From NCBI GenBank assembly GCA_945893125.1, contig CAMDDY010000005.1, positions 1 through 34,375 on the forward strand: 34,375 nt of DNA, read 5' to 3'. Below the pieces are notes generated by a model, which did no database searches, was not told the origin of the DNA, and saw only the letters and a list, made by a program, of their open reading frames with translations. The position numbers were made by a program, and so were the translations under genes. Shown here piece after piece: positions 1 to 8,896 of the stretch. The number at the start of each line of letters is the position of its first letter. Within the stretch, counting starts at the first letter, position 1. The stretch is from Bordetella parapertussis. Its GTDB lineage: Bacteria > Pseudomonadota > Gammaproteobacteria > Burkholderiales > SG8-41.

Positions 1-251
1 AACGCCTTTTGAATATCCCCGGGATTGCGGTCGTACAACTCCACGCCCGGCTCCTGGCGCCAGAACAGATCCGGCACCAGGCAGACGAACCCGGCCTCGG
101 CGAATTCCTGCGCGTGCCTGCGCATGGTGTCGTTCACGCCCCAGATTTCCATGATGGCCACGATGCCGCCCTTGGGCGGGCCATCCGGCACGGCGAGGTA
201 CGCGCCCATCACGCCGTCGCGCAGTGGGACTTTGATATTTTTCGTTTTCAT
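1..251 (-). CDS. Dienelactone hydrolase family protein (N-terminal part; truncated by window edge)
   Basis: Reverse-strand reading from ATG at 251: MKTKNIKVPLRDGVMGAYLAVPDGPPKGGIVAIMEIWGVNDTMRRHAQEFAEAGFVCLVPDLFWRQEPGVELYDRNPGDIQKA, typical of the DLH N-terminus; open to the window edge. Confidence 0.8.
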   Translation of the reverse strand, partial: MKTKNIKVPLRDGVMGAYLAVPDGPPKGGIVAIMEIWGVNDTMRRHAQEFAEAGFVCLVPDLFWRQEPGVELYDRNPGDIQKA

Positions 252-277
252 AATGTCCCCTGAAAATCAAAACTTTA

Positions 278-349
278 GACACAGATTTCGCAGATTTACA
301 CAGATTTACCGTTTGGTTTTAATCCGCGTAAATTTGCGAAATCTGTGTC
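278..349. repeat. Imperfect palindrome of ACACAGATTTCGCAGATTTACACAGATT type (copy R1)
   Basis: Left arm gacacagatttcgcagatttacacagattt (278-307), right arm aatccgcgtaaatttgcgaaatctgtgtc (321-349); related arms at 24281-24390 and 28154-28300. Confidence 0.8.
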
Positions 350-362
350 GAGGGTGTTGCCC

Positions 363-1337
363 TTACTGCGGCTTAATCCCCGCCGCCTTAACCACCTTGC
401 CCCACTGCGCGTATTCCTGTTTGAGGAGATCGGCGAAGGCTTCCGGCGTGGAGCCTATGGTTTCCACCGCGAGTGCGGTCATTCTCTCTTTCGTTTCCGG
501 CGCAGCCAACGCACGCAGGGTGTCGCTGCGTAATTTATTCACCAGCACACGCGACAAACCCGCGGGCCCGAGGAGGCCGTACCAGCCCGAGGTATTGAAT
601 TGCAAGCCGCTCTCGGCAATCGTTGGCAAATCGGGCAGCAGCGCCGAACGCTTGTCGCCGCCCACCGCCAACGCGCGCAGGCGGCCTGCCTTCACCTGCG
701 GCAGCGCCGCCGACAAGCCGTTGAACATCATGTTCACTTCGCCCGCGAGCAGCGCGGTCATGCCCGGCCCCGCGCCTTTATACGGGACATGGGTAATTTT
801 CACGCCCGCCGCCACATTGAACAATTCGCCCGCCATGTGGATGCCCACCCCCGTGCCGCCCGAAGCAAAATTTAATTTGCCCGGCTGCGACTTTGCGTAG
901 TCAACCAGATCTTTCACCGATTTCACCGGCAGGCTCGGATGAACCAGCAGTACGTAGGGCGCGGATGCGGCCAGGGTAATCGGGGTGAAATCCTTGTTCG
1001 TATCATAGGGAACCGACTTCACCAGATGCGGCACGATGGCGAGCGGACCGGAGAAACCCATCAACAGCGTGTAGCCATCCGGCGCGGATTTCGCCACGAT
1101 TTCCGCGCCGATCAAGCCTGCCGCGCCCGCGCGATTATCCACCACGATCTGCTGGCCCAGCATGTCGCCCAAGCTGATGCTGATCGCGCGCGCGATCACA
1201 TCCACCGGCCCGCCCGCGGAAGATGGCGCGATCATGCGTATGGGGCGGTTGGGGTAATTCGTGGTTTGCGCTAGCGCCTGCGTTGTAGACAGCGCGCCGG
1301 CTACGAGGCTTATGACTGACAAACGTTTCATGCTCAT
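363..1337 (-). CDS. Bug family (TctC-like) tripartite tricarboxylate transporter solute-binding protein
   Basis: ORF 324 aa; signal peptide; YPNRPIRMIAPSSAGGPVDVIAR, GYTLLMG, ITHVPYKGAGP motifs. Confidence 0.92.
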   Translation of the reverse strand: MSMKRLSVISLVAGALSTTQALAQTTNYPNRPIRMIAPSSAGGPVDVIARAISISLGDMLGQQIVVDNRAGAAGLIGAEIVAKSAPDGYTLLMGFSGPLAIVPHLVKSVPYDTNKDFTPITLAASAPYVLLVHPSLPVKSVKDLVDYAKSQPGKLNFASGGTGVGIHMAGELFNVAAGVKITHVPYKGAGPGMTALLAGEVNMMFNGLSAALPQVKAGRLRALAVGGDKRSALLPDLPTIAESGLQFNTSGWYGLLGPAGLSRVLVNKLRSDTLRALAAPETKERMTALAVETIGSTPEAFADLLKQEYAQWGKVVKAAGIKPQ

Positions 1338-1346
1338 CCTTGTTTG

Positions 1347-2036
1347 CTATTTGGTGCGCGAGGTAACTGTCCCCGCGCTGCGTGACGCGACGCGCGGCAA
1401 TGTCGCCAAAAAATCGTGTGGCGCGTCGTCACTGCGGTACCACGTCTCGAAATCATCCGCCGTATCCAGATCAAACGCCAGCGCCGCATGCACGCAGGCA
1501 ACCGTGCGCACGCCACGCGCATTGCCTTGCACGAGATGTTTTGCGTAGCTGTTTACGCCAAACGCAAACTCGCGCACGCCCGCATCCACCAGCAGTGCGT
1601 TGGTGCCCTCATGATGCCGGTCAGGCGCGATCACCACATCGCCGTCCGTTACCGGTACGGACTCCAGCGCCTGCAATGCTGCCACATCCAGGCACGGCAG
1701 ATCGCACGGTAATATCAACAGGCGTTGCGCGCCGCGCGCGGCGGCATGTGCGGCGGCATGTGTGCATGCGGCATTCAAATCCGCGGCGCCTGCCGGCTCG
1801 GCCAACGCGTGCGCACCGGCCTTGCGCGCCAGCGCGAGGGTCACTTCACACGGGCTTACCACTACGCAACGCCCCGCGTCCCCCAGCCACTGCGCCACGA
1901 CACCGACAGTGCGCGCCAGCAGCCAGCGATTCAACCTGCAGCGCGCCACGTCGGTCAGCACGGCGGACAAACGCGACTTGCCCGCGTTCACGCCGCGGTG
2001 CGGCACAATAATATGTAAGTATTTGTTTTTATTCAT
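1347..2036 (-). CDS. cofC: CofC/FbiD-type guanylyltransferase of F420 biosynthesis (2-phospholactate / PEP / 3PG type)
   Basis: ORF 229 aa; VPHRGVNAGKSRLSAVL, LLILPCDLPCLD, APDRHHEGTNALLV, FDLDTADDF motifs; next to cofD. Confidence 0.88.
   Translation of the reverse strand: MNKNKYLHIIVPHRGVNAGKSRLSAVLTDVARCRLNRWLLARTVGVVAQWLGDAGRCVVVSPCEVTLALARKAGAHALAEPAGAADLNAACTHAAAHAAARGAQRLLILPCDLPCLDVAALQALESVPVTDGDVVIAPDRHHEGTNALLVDAGVREFAFGVNSYAKHLVQGNARGVRTVACVHAALAFDLDTADDFETWYRSDDAPHDFLATLPRVASRSAGTVTSRTK
2011..2033 (-). repeat. AT-rich boundary motif copy M1 (AATAAAAACAAATACTTACATAT)
   Basis: Read on minus strand; overlaps the cofC start codon and encodes NKNKYLHI. Confidence 0.6.
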
Positions 2037-2051
2037 TATTTTATATACGCA

Positions 2052-2981
2052 CTAGCTGCGTGTGAAGCGGATTACACGCCGCGCCAGTGCCGTGCTTTTG
2101 CTGCGATGGCTCATCAGCGTATCCGTCACCAGCACGCGCTTACCGAGTTTTGCTATGGCAGCGGCGAGTGTCGCATCCTGCTCATCAATCACCCAACGAT
2201 CCACCGCGTTGCCGTAGTGCCGCGCGATGGCGAGCGCGGTGGGTTGCAGGCCCAGCTCGCGCATCATCTTGGCGGCAGGGCCTTTGACCGCCGCGCCGCC
2301 GATGATCGGCGACACCGCCACCAGCGGAAAGGTGCGCGATGCCAGCCAGCGTTTGATCGCGGGCACACTGAAAATGGGCGCGATGCTCACGAACGGATTC
2401 GACGGACAAATCACCACCGCATCCACGCGTCCGCGCATCACGCGTGCCAGCGCATCGGGCACGCGCGCTGCTCGTGCTCCCGCAAAACGAAAACCGGTTA
2501 CGCGCGGCGTGCAGCGCCGGCGCACGAAGTAATCCTGAAATGCCAGTTCGCCGGTAGATGTTTTGACGACGGTGCGCACCGGCGTTTCGCTCATCGGCAA
2601 CAACGCGTGTTTGACGCCGAAGCGTGCGGCCAGTTCACGAGTAACGCGCGACAGCAACACGCCACGGCGCAATGCCTCGCGGCGCAACACATGCAGCGCC
2701 AGATCGCGGTCGCCCAATTGAAACCAGTCTTCGCCGCCGAGGTGTTTTATTTCGCGCATGAAATGCCAGGTCTCACCCGCGCGACCCCAGCCCAGCTGGG
2801 GATTATTTTCGCCGGCCAGCGTGTACATCACCGTATCCAGATCGGGGCAAATTCTGAAACCCAGATGATCAAAGTCGTCGCCGGTATTCACCACGATCGC
2901 AAGTTCGCCCGGCGGCAGCACCGCTGCCAGCCCCACGGCAAGGCGCGCGCCACCCACGCCCCCCGCGAGCGCGACGATCAT
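2052..2981 (-). CDS. cofD: 2-phospho-L-lactate transferase-like (CofD/FbiA)
   Basis: ORF 309 aa; MIVALAGGVGGARLAVGLA, NTGDDFDHLGFRICPDLDTVMYTLAG, ICPSNPFVSIAPI motifs. Confidence 0.95.
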   Translation of the reverse strand: MIVALAGGVGGARLAVGLAAVLPPGELAIVVNTGDDFDHLGFRICPDLDTVMYTLAGENNPQLGWGRAGETWHFMREIKHLGGEDWFQLGDRDLALHVLRREALRRGVLLSRVTRELAARFGVKHALLPMSETPVRTVVKTSTGELAFQDYFVRRRCTPRVTGFRFAGARAARVPDALARVMRGRVDAVVICPSNPFVSIAPIFSVPAIKRWLASRTFPLVAVSPIIGGAAVKGPAAKMMRELGLQPTALAIARHYGNAVDRWVIDEQDATLAAAIAKLGKRVLVTDTLMSHRSKSTALARRVIRFTRS

Positions 2982-3757
2982 CGGAACAAGTCCTCCGCCT
3001 CGGGACGCAGCAGTTCCCGCACCGAACTCTCGCGCCGCGCATAGTGAAAACCGCGCACCAGCACGGCGGGCGTGCCGTCGTCGGCCTGCCCCATCACCAG
3101 TGAAGCCGCCGCCGCCAGTTCATCGGCCGCCGCCACCTGCGTCACTTTCAGCACGCGCCCCTCGCGGTCTTTACCGCCGCGCAAATCAACCAGCGCCGGC
3201 AAGCCTGCAACCCCGATTGCCGTGCCGGTAACGCCGTGACGCCACGCGCGGCCGAAGCTGTCGATGATGAGCACGCCCACATCAGTGCCCGTGCGTTCGC
3301 TGATTTCGGCGCGCAATTGTCGTGCGGAGGCGTCGGGGTTCACCGGCAGCAACAACACCGCTTCGTCGCCGCCCGGTAGATTGGATTGATCGATGCCCGC
3401 GTTCGCCATGATAAAACCCAGCCTGTGTTCGGTAATGATGATGCCCGGCTTCACGCGCAACACTTGGTTCGATTCGCGCAGCATCAATTCGACGATGCGC
3501 GGGTCTTTGTGGGCTTCGTTGGCGATTTGTTGTGCGCGTGTGGAGGGCGTAACACTGGCGAGAGTCACGGCCCGGCCTTCGGCTTTGGAGACTATTTTCT
3601 GTGCAAGGACGAAGATGTCGCCGGGTTGTAGGGATAGGCTCGCGCGTTGGGTAGCAGCCATCAACAAGTCACCCAGTGGTGCGTCGCGTTCGACCTCTGG
3701 AATGCCAGGCAGGGCAGTTAGGGTTAACGACCGAGTCAAAAAAAATCTCCGCTCCAC
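2978..3757 (-). CDS. cofE: Coenzyme F420-0:L-glutamate ligase (CofE), no FbiB-type C-terminal domain
   Basis: GDIFVLAQKIVSKAEGR, GIDQSNLPGGDEAVLLP, DSFGRAWRHGVTGTAIGVAG motifs. ORF runs to 3907 but the upstream part translates a repeat; likely GTG start at 3757. ATGA overlap with cofD. Confidence 0.9.
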   Translation of the reverse strand: MERRFFLTRSLTLTALPGIPEVERDAPLGDLLMAATQRASLSLQPGDIFVLAQKIVSKAEGRAVTLASVTPSTRAQQIANEAHKDPRIVELMLRESNQVLRVKPGIIITEHRLGFIMANAGIDQSNLPGGDEAVLLLPVNPDASARQLRAEISERTGTDVGVLIIDSFGRAWRHGVTGTAIGVAGLPALVDLRGGKDREGRVLKVTQVAAADELAAAASLVMGQADDGTPAVLVRGFHYARRESSVRELLRPEAEDLFR

Positions 3758-3774
3758 GGCATATCCAACCCGCC

Positions 3775-4000
3775 AACCCCCTGAGAGCCGCCGAGCAGCG
3801 CAGCCACGCCGGGGGAAGTCGGCGAGGACTGTCTGAGTCCTCGCGTGTTTTTTGCGAGGGCGAGTTCCGCAGCCGCCCGGCGTGGCGAGCAGCTCAGGGG
3901 AGGCCACAGGCCCGGCGAACCGGGGGCGGCGTTTTCTTTGGTTACTTTCTTTTGGCCGTACAAAAGAAAGTGACCAGCCGCCGGGCTGCCCCCGGCGAAG
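3775..4000. repeat. Composite intergenic inverted repeat (proteobacterial REP/BIME-like)
   Basis: Hairpin ggttactttcttttg (3940-3954)/caaaagaaagtgacc (3961-3975); longer GC-rich arms cccctgag...cacgccggg / cccggcgtggcgagcagctcagggg. Confidence 0.7.
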
Positions 4001-4006
4001 TTGACG

Positions 4007-4672
4007 TCAGTCACGCACCACACCAGTAATCCCGGTAATACGAAGGCCCGACCCCGCAACCTTGTAACGCTTGTTGATTGCGATCAACACCGAGGTCAGT
4101 GCTTCGGACGCGATGGAATTCGCCAGCACGCCCGCGTGCCATGCGCGCAGGCCTGCGTCGTGCGCAAGCCCTATCACCACCTCGCGCGCATCCGCATCAT
4201 CGCCGCACACCAGCACATCGCAATCAACCTCATGCGCGGGGTCTTTCAAGTGCGTGGCGGAAACATTCTGAAACGCCGACACCACCTTCACCGCCGCGCC
4301 GAGTGTGCGCTGCAACGCCAACACCGCCGATTCACCGTTGGGCAATTGCACGCGATCCACCTTCGGCGGCATCAGCGGCACGGTGACATCCACGAGGATT
4401 TTGCCGTTCAGTTGCGCCGCCACGCTTTGCGCCGTGGCCAGTTGCGCCGCGTAGGGCACGGTGAGCACCACCACGTCGGCCTGCGCGGCTTCGGGGTTGG
4501 AAGCGCCCCGCACCACCGCTTTGCCGCCGAGCAACTGATTCAGCTCGACAGCGCCCGCCGCAGCCTTCGTGGCGTCACGCGAGCCGATCACGACTTCGTG
4601 CCCCGCCAGCGCCCAGCGGTACGCCAGCCCGCTGCCTTCTTTTCCCGTGCCACCCAGTACTGCGATTCTCAT
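4007..4672 (-). CDS. npdG: NADPH-dependent F420 reductase (F420:NADP oxidoreductase)
   Basis: ORF 221 aa; MRIAVLGGTGKEGSGLAYRWALAGHEVVIGSRD Rossmann motif, VSAFQNVSATHL, CDVLVCGDD; overlaps fbiC by ATGA. Confidence 0.93.
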   Translation of the reverse strand: MRIAVLGGTGKEGSGLAYRWALAGHEVVIGSRDATKAAAGAVELNQLLGGKAVVRGASNPEAAQADVVVLTVPYAAQLATAQSVAAQLNGKILVDVTVPLMPPKVDRVQLPNGESAVLALQRTLGAAVKVVSAFQNVSATHLKDPAHEVDCDVLVCGDDADAREVVIGLAHDAGLRAWHAGVLANSIASEALTSVLIAINKRYKVAGSGLRITGITGVVRD

Positions 4673-6900
4673 GCTGCTGCCTTTTGAAATATCGGTGCCG
4701 CCAAAGGTGCGGCCAAACAGGCGGCGTTATACCGCTCCGCCGCCGCCTCGCCATACAGCGTAGTGCGCTGCTGCGGCACGCGCCCCGCCGCGCGGATCAT
4801 CGCCTCCATGCGCGCGGGCTCCATTTCCTGCCCATGCTGCGTGCCCGCCGCGCGCGAAATGCTTTCGTTCATCAGCGTGCCGCCGAGATCATTGACCCCC
4901 GCCGCCAAGCACCCCGCGACACCATCCTCGCCCAGTTTCACCCACGATACCTGGATGTTTTTTATCACCGGATGCAGCACCAGCCGCGCCACCGCATGCA
5001 TCAAAATCGCTTCGCGCGAGGTGGGTCCCTTGCGGGCGTGGCCCTGCTGATACACCGGCGCGCCCATATGCACAAACGGCAGCGGAATAAATTCCGTGAA
5101 GCCGCCGGTTTTCTCCTGCAGCGCACGGATGCGCAGCAAGTGCCGCGCCCAGTGACGCGGCTGTTCCACGTGGCCGAACATAATCGTCGCGGTAGAACGC
5201 AAGCCCAACTCGTGCGCGGTTTGCATCACGGTCAGCCATTCATCGGTATTCACTTTATCCGGGCAGATCACTTGCCGAACTTCATCATCCAGAATTTCGG
5301 CGGCGGTTCCGGGCAGGCTGTTCAAACCCGCATCGATCAGCCGCGACAAAAACTCGCGCACCGGCAAGCCGAGGGTTTGCGCGCCGTGGGTGACTTCCAG
5401 CGGTGTAAACGCATGCACGTGGATGCCGGGCGCGGCGCGCTTCACGGCGCGCAGAATATTGAGATAGGTGTCGCCGGTGTAGCCCGGATGTATGCCGCCC
5501 TGCATGCATACTTCGGTAGCACCCCGCGACCACGCTTCACTCACGCGCCGCTCGATTTCATCGAGCGATAAATCATACGGCTCGCCGCGCAGCGACTTGC
5601 TATGCGTGCCTTTCGAAAACGCACAAAAGGTGCATCGATACGCGCAGATATTGGTGTAGTTGATGTTGCGGTTCACCACGTAGCGCACGGTGTCGCCTAC
5701 TGTTTGGCGGCGTAAGTCGTCTGCGGCAGCGCAGATGTCCTGCAATTCTTCCCCGCGTGCGGCGAAGAGACGCTCGATACCCACCTCGGATGACGCATCG
5801 TAACCTATTGTTTTTATTGGGTATTTTTTAGATCTGTGGAACTCCTTTAACGGCAACACCAGGCCCGGCGACCAACTATCCGCACGCGCAAAACCCTCCG
5901 AATCACTCGCGCGAATCACTGCAGTAGCGATTGTTTTTTCGTGCCACATCGCGGCGTCTTGCACATACGCCGGATAACTCGGCAGCCGCGCCACCAGTTC
6001 CTTGCCGCGCGACGCGGTGACTTCTCGCAGCGCTTCGACATCGGGCCACGGCGCTTCGGGGTTCACATGATCGGGCGTCACCGGCGACACACCACCCCAA
6101 TCGTTGATGCCTGCATCGATCAACTCACCGCAATTTCCGGCGCTCAAGTTCGGCGGCGCTTGAATGTTCATTTCCGCGCCGAGGATCTGCCGCGCGGCGA
6201 CGATGGTCCACAGCAGTTCTTCATGCGGCGCGTGCGGCGCATCCGCCATGCGCGTATCGGGCTTGGCGCGAAAGTTCTGGATAATCACTTCTTGTATGTG
6301 GCCGTACTGCCGATGCAAATCACGAATCGCATTCAGTGCATCGATGCGCTCGTCGCGTGTCTCGCCGATGCCGATAAGGATGCCGGTGGTAAACGGTATT
6401 TTAAGTTCACCCGCCAGCCGCAACACTTCCAGCCGCACCGCCGGATGCTTATCCGGCGAACCAAAATGCGGCCCGCCTTTTTCGCACAGGCGTTCGGATG
6501 TGCTTTCCAGCATCAGCCCCTGCGACGCGCTGACTTCACGCAGGCGCACCATTTCGTCCCGCGTCATCACGCCGGGGTTCACATGCGGCAGCAGCGATGT
6601 TTCTTTCAAAACCCGCGCGCACATCGCGTGCAGGTAGTCGATGGTGGTGGCGTAGCCGAGTGCCGCAAGTTCTTCGCGCGCCGCTTTGTAACGCAACTCC
6701 GGTTTGTCGCCGAGGGTAAACAGCGCTTCGGTGCAGCCGGCCACTTGGCCAGCCTTCGCGATGGCCAGCACTTCATCTGCCGTCAGATAAGCGCGCTTAC
6801 CCGGCTGCGGCGCGTGGGCGAAAGTGCAATAGCTGCACACGTCGCGGCACAGTAGCGTGAGCGGGATGAAAACTTTGCGGGAGTAGGAGATGCAATTCAC
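4669..6900 (-). CDS. fbiC: Bifunctional FO synthase, fused CofG-CofH radical SAM (FbiC type)
   Basis: ORF 743 aa; two radical-SAM clusters: CRDVCSYC (CofG half) and CAYRCTFC (CofH half). Confidence 0.95.
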   Translation of the reverse strand: MNCISYSRKVFIPLTLLCRDVCSYCTFAHAPQPGKRAYLTADEVLAIAKAGQVAGCTEALFTLGDKPELRYKAAREELAALGYATTIDYLHAMCARVLKETSLLPHVNPGVMTRDEMVRLREVSASQGLMLESTSERLCEKGGPHFGSPDKHPAVRLEVLRLAGELKIPFTTGILIGIGETRDERIDALNAIRDLHRQYGHIQEVIIQNFRAKPDTRMADAPHAPHEELLWTIVAARQILGAEMNIQAPPNLSAGNCGELIDAGINDWGGVSPVTPDHVNPEAPWPDVEALREVTASRGKELVARLPSYPAYVQDAAMWHEKTIATAVIRASDSEGFARADSWSPGLVLPLKEFHRSKKYPIKTIGYDASSEVGIERLFAARGEELQDICAAADDLRRQTVGDTVRYVVNRNINYTNICAYRCTFCAFSKGTHSKSLRGEPYDLSLDEIERRVSEAWSRGATEVCMQGGIHPGYTGDTYLNILRAVKRAAPGIHVHAFTPLEVTHGAQTLGLPVREFLSRLIDAGLNSLPGTAAEILDDEVRQVICPDKVNTDEWLTVMQTAHELGLRSTATIMFGHVEQPRHWARHLLRIRALQEKTGGFTEFIPLPFVHMGAPVYQQGHARKGPTSREAILMHAVARLVLHPVIKNIQVSWVKLGEDGVAGCLAAGVNDLGGTLMNESISRAAGTQHGQEMEPARMEAMIRAAGRVPQQRTTLYGEAAAERYNAACLAAPLAAPIFQKAAA

Positions 6901-6938
6901 TTGGGTTCAACCGTGCAAATCTGTGGCAAAAAAGTTCT

Positions 6939-7898
6939 TCAATTCAACTTCACACCCGTAACCTTCACCACCTCCGCCCAGGTCTTCACATCCTGCTCTA
7001 TCGAGCGCTGCATCACTTCCGGCGTCTGCTTCATCGCCTCGGCGGCATTAACGAGAAAAATTTCTTTTGCCTTGGGTGCATCCACCGCCTTGGCGAACTC
7101 GGCGTTGAGCCGCTCGATGATCGCGCGCGGCACGTTCGCCGGCGCCAGCACGCCGGCGATCACGGCGGCATCCACGCCTTTCACCGTTTCGCCGAGCGCG
7201 GGAATATCCGGCAATGCCGTCGCACGTTTGTCGGCGGTGAGGCCGATGGCGACGAGCTTTTTGCTTTTCACGTGTTCCAGCACGGCGGGTATGGTGTTGA
7301 CGATCAGCGACAACTCGCCGGTCATCAACGACACGGTGGAGGTGGTGCCGCCCTTATAGTTGATCGAGGTGAGATCGATGCCCGCGCGGGTGCGGAATTT
7401 TTCGGCGGCCAGATGCGTCACCGTGCCCGCGCCGGAATTACCGCAGGTGATGCCGGGATTTTTCTTCGCCAGCGCGATCAGCTCTTTGGCGTTTTTCACG
7501 CCCAGCGACGGGTGCGCCGCCATGATCATGGGCGACACCGACACCGGCGCCACGGCGATGAGATCGCGCGCATGGTTGAACGCCAGTTTAGTGTAGAGCG
7601 ACGGCATGATGGCGTGCGTCGACAGGTCTGTGAGCAGCAGCGTGTAGCCATCAGCGGCTGACTTGGCCACGAACTCCGCCGCGATGGTGGTGCCGGCGCC
7701 GGGGCGGTTTTCAACGATCACTTGCTGGCCGAGGCTACGGCTGATTTCGGCAGCGGTGATGCGCGCAAACGTATCGGTGGCGCCGCCGGGGGCGAAGGCC
7801 ACGATCAAGCGGATGGGCTTGGTGGGGTAGGTTTGGGCCAGCGCACCGCCACTCAGCATTACACCGAGCATAATGCACAAATATTTGTTTTTAAACAT
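6939..7898 (-). CDS. Bug family solute-binding protein within the F420 cluster
   Basis: ORF 319 aa; signal peptide; YPTKPIRLIVAFAPGGATDTFARI, NRPGAGTTIAAEFVAKSAADGYTLL. Confidence 0.92.
   Translation of the reverse strand: MFKNKYLCIMLGVMLSGGALAQTYPTKPIRLIVAFAPGGATDTFARITAAEISRSLGQQVIVENRPGAGTTIAAEFVAKSAADGYTLLLTDLSTHAIMPSLYTKLAFNHARDLIAVAPVSVSPMIMAAHPSLGVKNAKELIALAKKNPGITCGNSGAGTVTHLAAEKFRTRAGIDLTSINYKGGTTSTVSLMTGELSLIVNTIPAVLEHVKSKKLVAIGLTADKRATALPDIPALGETVKGVDAAVIAGVLAPANVPRAIIERLNAEFAKAVDAPKAKEIFLVNAAEAMKQTPEVMQRSIEQDVKTWAEVVKVTGVKLN
7877..7898 (-). repeat. AT-rich boundary motif copy M2 (ATGTTTAAAAACAAATATTTGT)
   Basis: Overlaps start codon of the Bug gene and encodes MFKNKYLC. Confidence 0.55.
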
Positions 7899-7908
7899 AT
7901 TACTCGTC

Positions 7909-8862
7909 CTATGTTTTGCGCATCGCCGGCAACACCTGCACGATGAACTGCTCCAACTGCGCCACCTGGTCTTCGCCTACCAAGCGGATGCACAGGTCGG
8001 AAACCCCCGCCGCCTCGTAACGTTTCAGCACATCGACAACCGCCGAGGCTGGCCCCAAGCCCATCATGCCACGAAAATTCACGCCGCCGCCGTAGTACTT
8101 TTCGAGAAACGCATTAGTCAGCGATTCGGCCCTGGCGACATCGTTTTCCATGCGTATCGTGGTGTAGACACACGTCGGGAAATCCGCACGCGGTCTACCA
8201 TGTTTCGCCATAGCCTCAGCACACACCACGCGCAACTGACGGATATCGTCTTCAGTGACGTAAGTGGTAATCACGCCATCGCCAAACTTACCGACACGCT
8301 CAATCTGCGCGGGAATAATCTCGCCGCGATTGCCCGCAGTGACCAACAGCGGCGGACCCGCCTCGTTCCACGGCAACGGGCCGATGGTGTGTTCGGTGAG
8401 CTTGAAACCGTTGCCTTCGTACGACACCGGCTTGCCGCTCCACAGCATGCGCCACACTTTCATGTGTTCTTCGAGATCGCGCGCGCGGCGCTTGTGGTTT
8501 TGCCCGCACGCCTCCCACTCGCGCGCAATCGCGGGCAAGCCCCAGCCCACGCCGAGTCCCAGCACCAGCCGCCCTTGTGAGATCTGATCGATATTGGCAA
8601 GTTGATGCGCGAGCACCGTCGCCTGGCGCAACGCGGGCAGCAAAATCGCGGTGCCGAGGCGCGCGCGTTTCGTCATCGCCGCCACATAGGCGAGTGTCGT
8701 CAACGGCTCCAGACGCGGTTTCGCCACCACGCTGTCGCCGACCCACACATCCATATCCGCGTCATCGCACAGGCGCGCGATAGTCCAGCAGTCTTCCACC
8801 GGCGGACGCCGTGCCGACTGAATAATCACGCCCCGGTGGGGCAACAATACGCCGAGTCGCAT
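7909..8862 (-). CDS. LLM class (luciferase-like) probable F420-dependent oxidoreductase
   Basis: ORF 317 aa; MRLGVLLPHRG, TKRARLGTAILLPALRQATVLAHQLANIDQISQGRLVLGLGVGW typical of LLM oxidoreductases; first gene of the F420 cluster. Confidence 0.9.
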   Translation of the reverse strand: MRLGVLLPHRGVIIQSARRPPVEDCWTIARLCDDADMDVWVGDSVVAKPRLEPLTTLAYVAAMTKRARLGTAILLPALRQATVLAHQLANIDQISQGRLVLGLGVGWGLPAIAREWEACGQNHKRRARDLEEHMKVWRMLWSGKPVSYEGNGFKLTEHTIGPLPWNEAGPPLLVTAGNRGEIIPAQIERVGKFGDGVITTYVTEDDIRQLRVVCAEAMAKHGRPRADFPTCVYTTIRMENDVARAESLTNAFLEKYYGGGVNFRGMMGLGPASAVVDVLKRYEAAGVSDLCIRLVGEDQVAQLEQFIVQVLPAMRKT

Positions 8863-8896
8863 ACTCGATCCTTCTTAAACGAATTGAGACGGGACT

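Noticed and set aside
25-900. 291-aa plus-strand ORF
   Set aside because: Antisense to the DLH and Bug genes; GC-rich shadow ORF with no recognisable family.
2106-3044. 312-aa plus-strand ORF antisense to cofD
   Set aside because: Composition rich in His/Arg/Ala typical of reverse-frame artefacts; the cofD frame is clear.
3736-4059. 107-aa minus ORF across the cofE-npdG gap
   Set aside because: Translation of the repeat element; no domain features.
5941-6855. 304-aa plus-strand ORF antisense to fbiC
   Set aside because: Shadow ORF; the opposite frame has both radical-SAM motifs.
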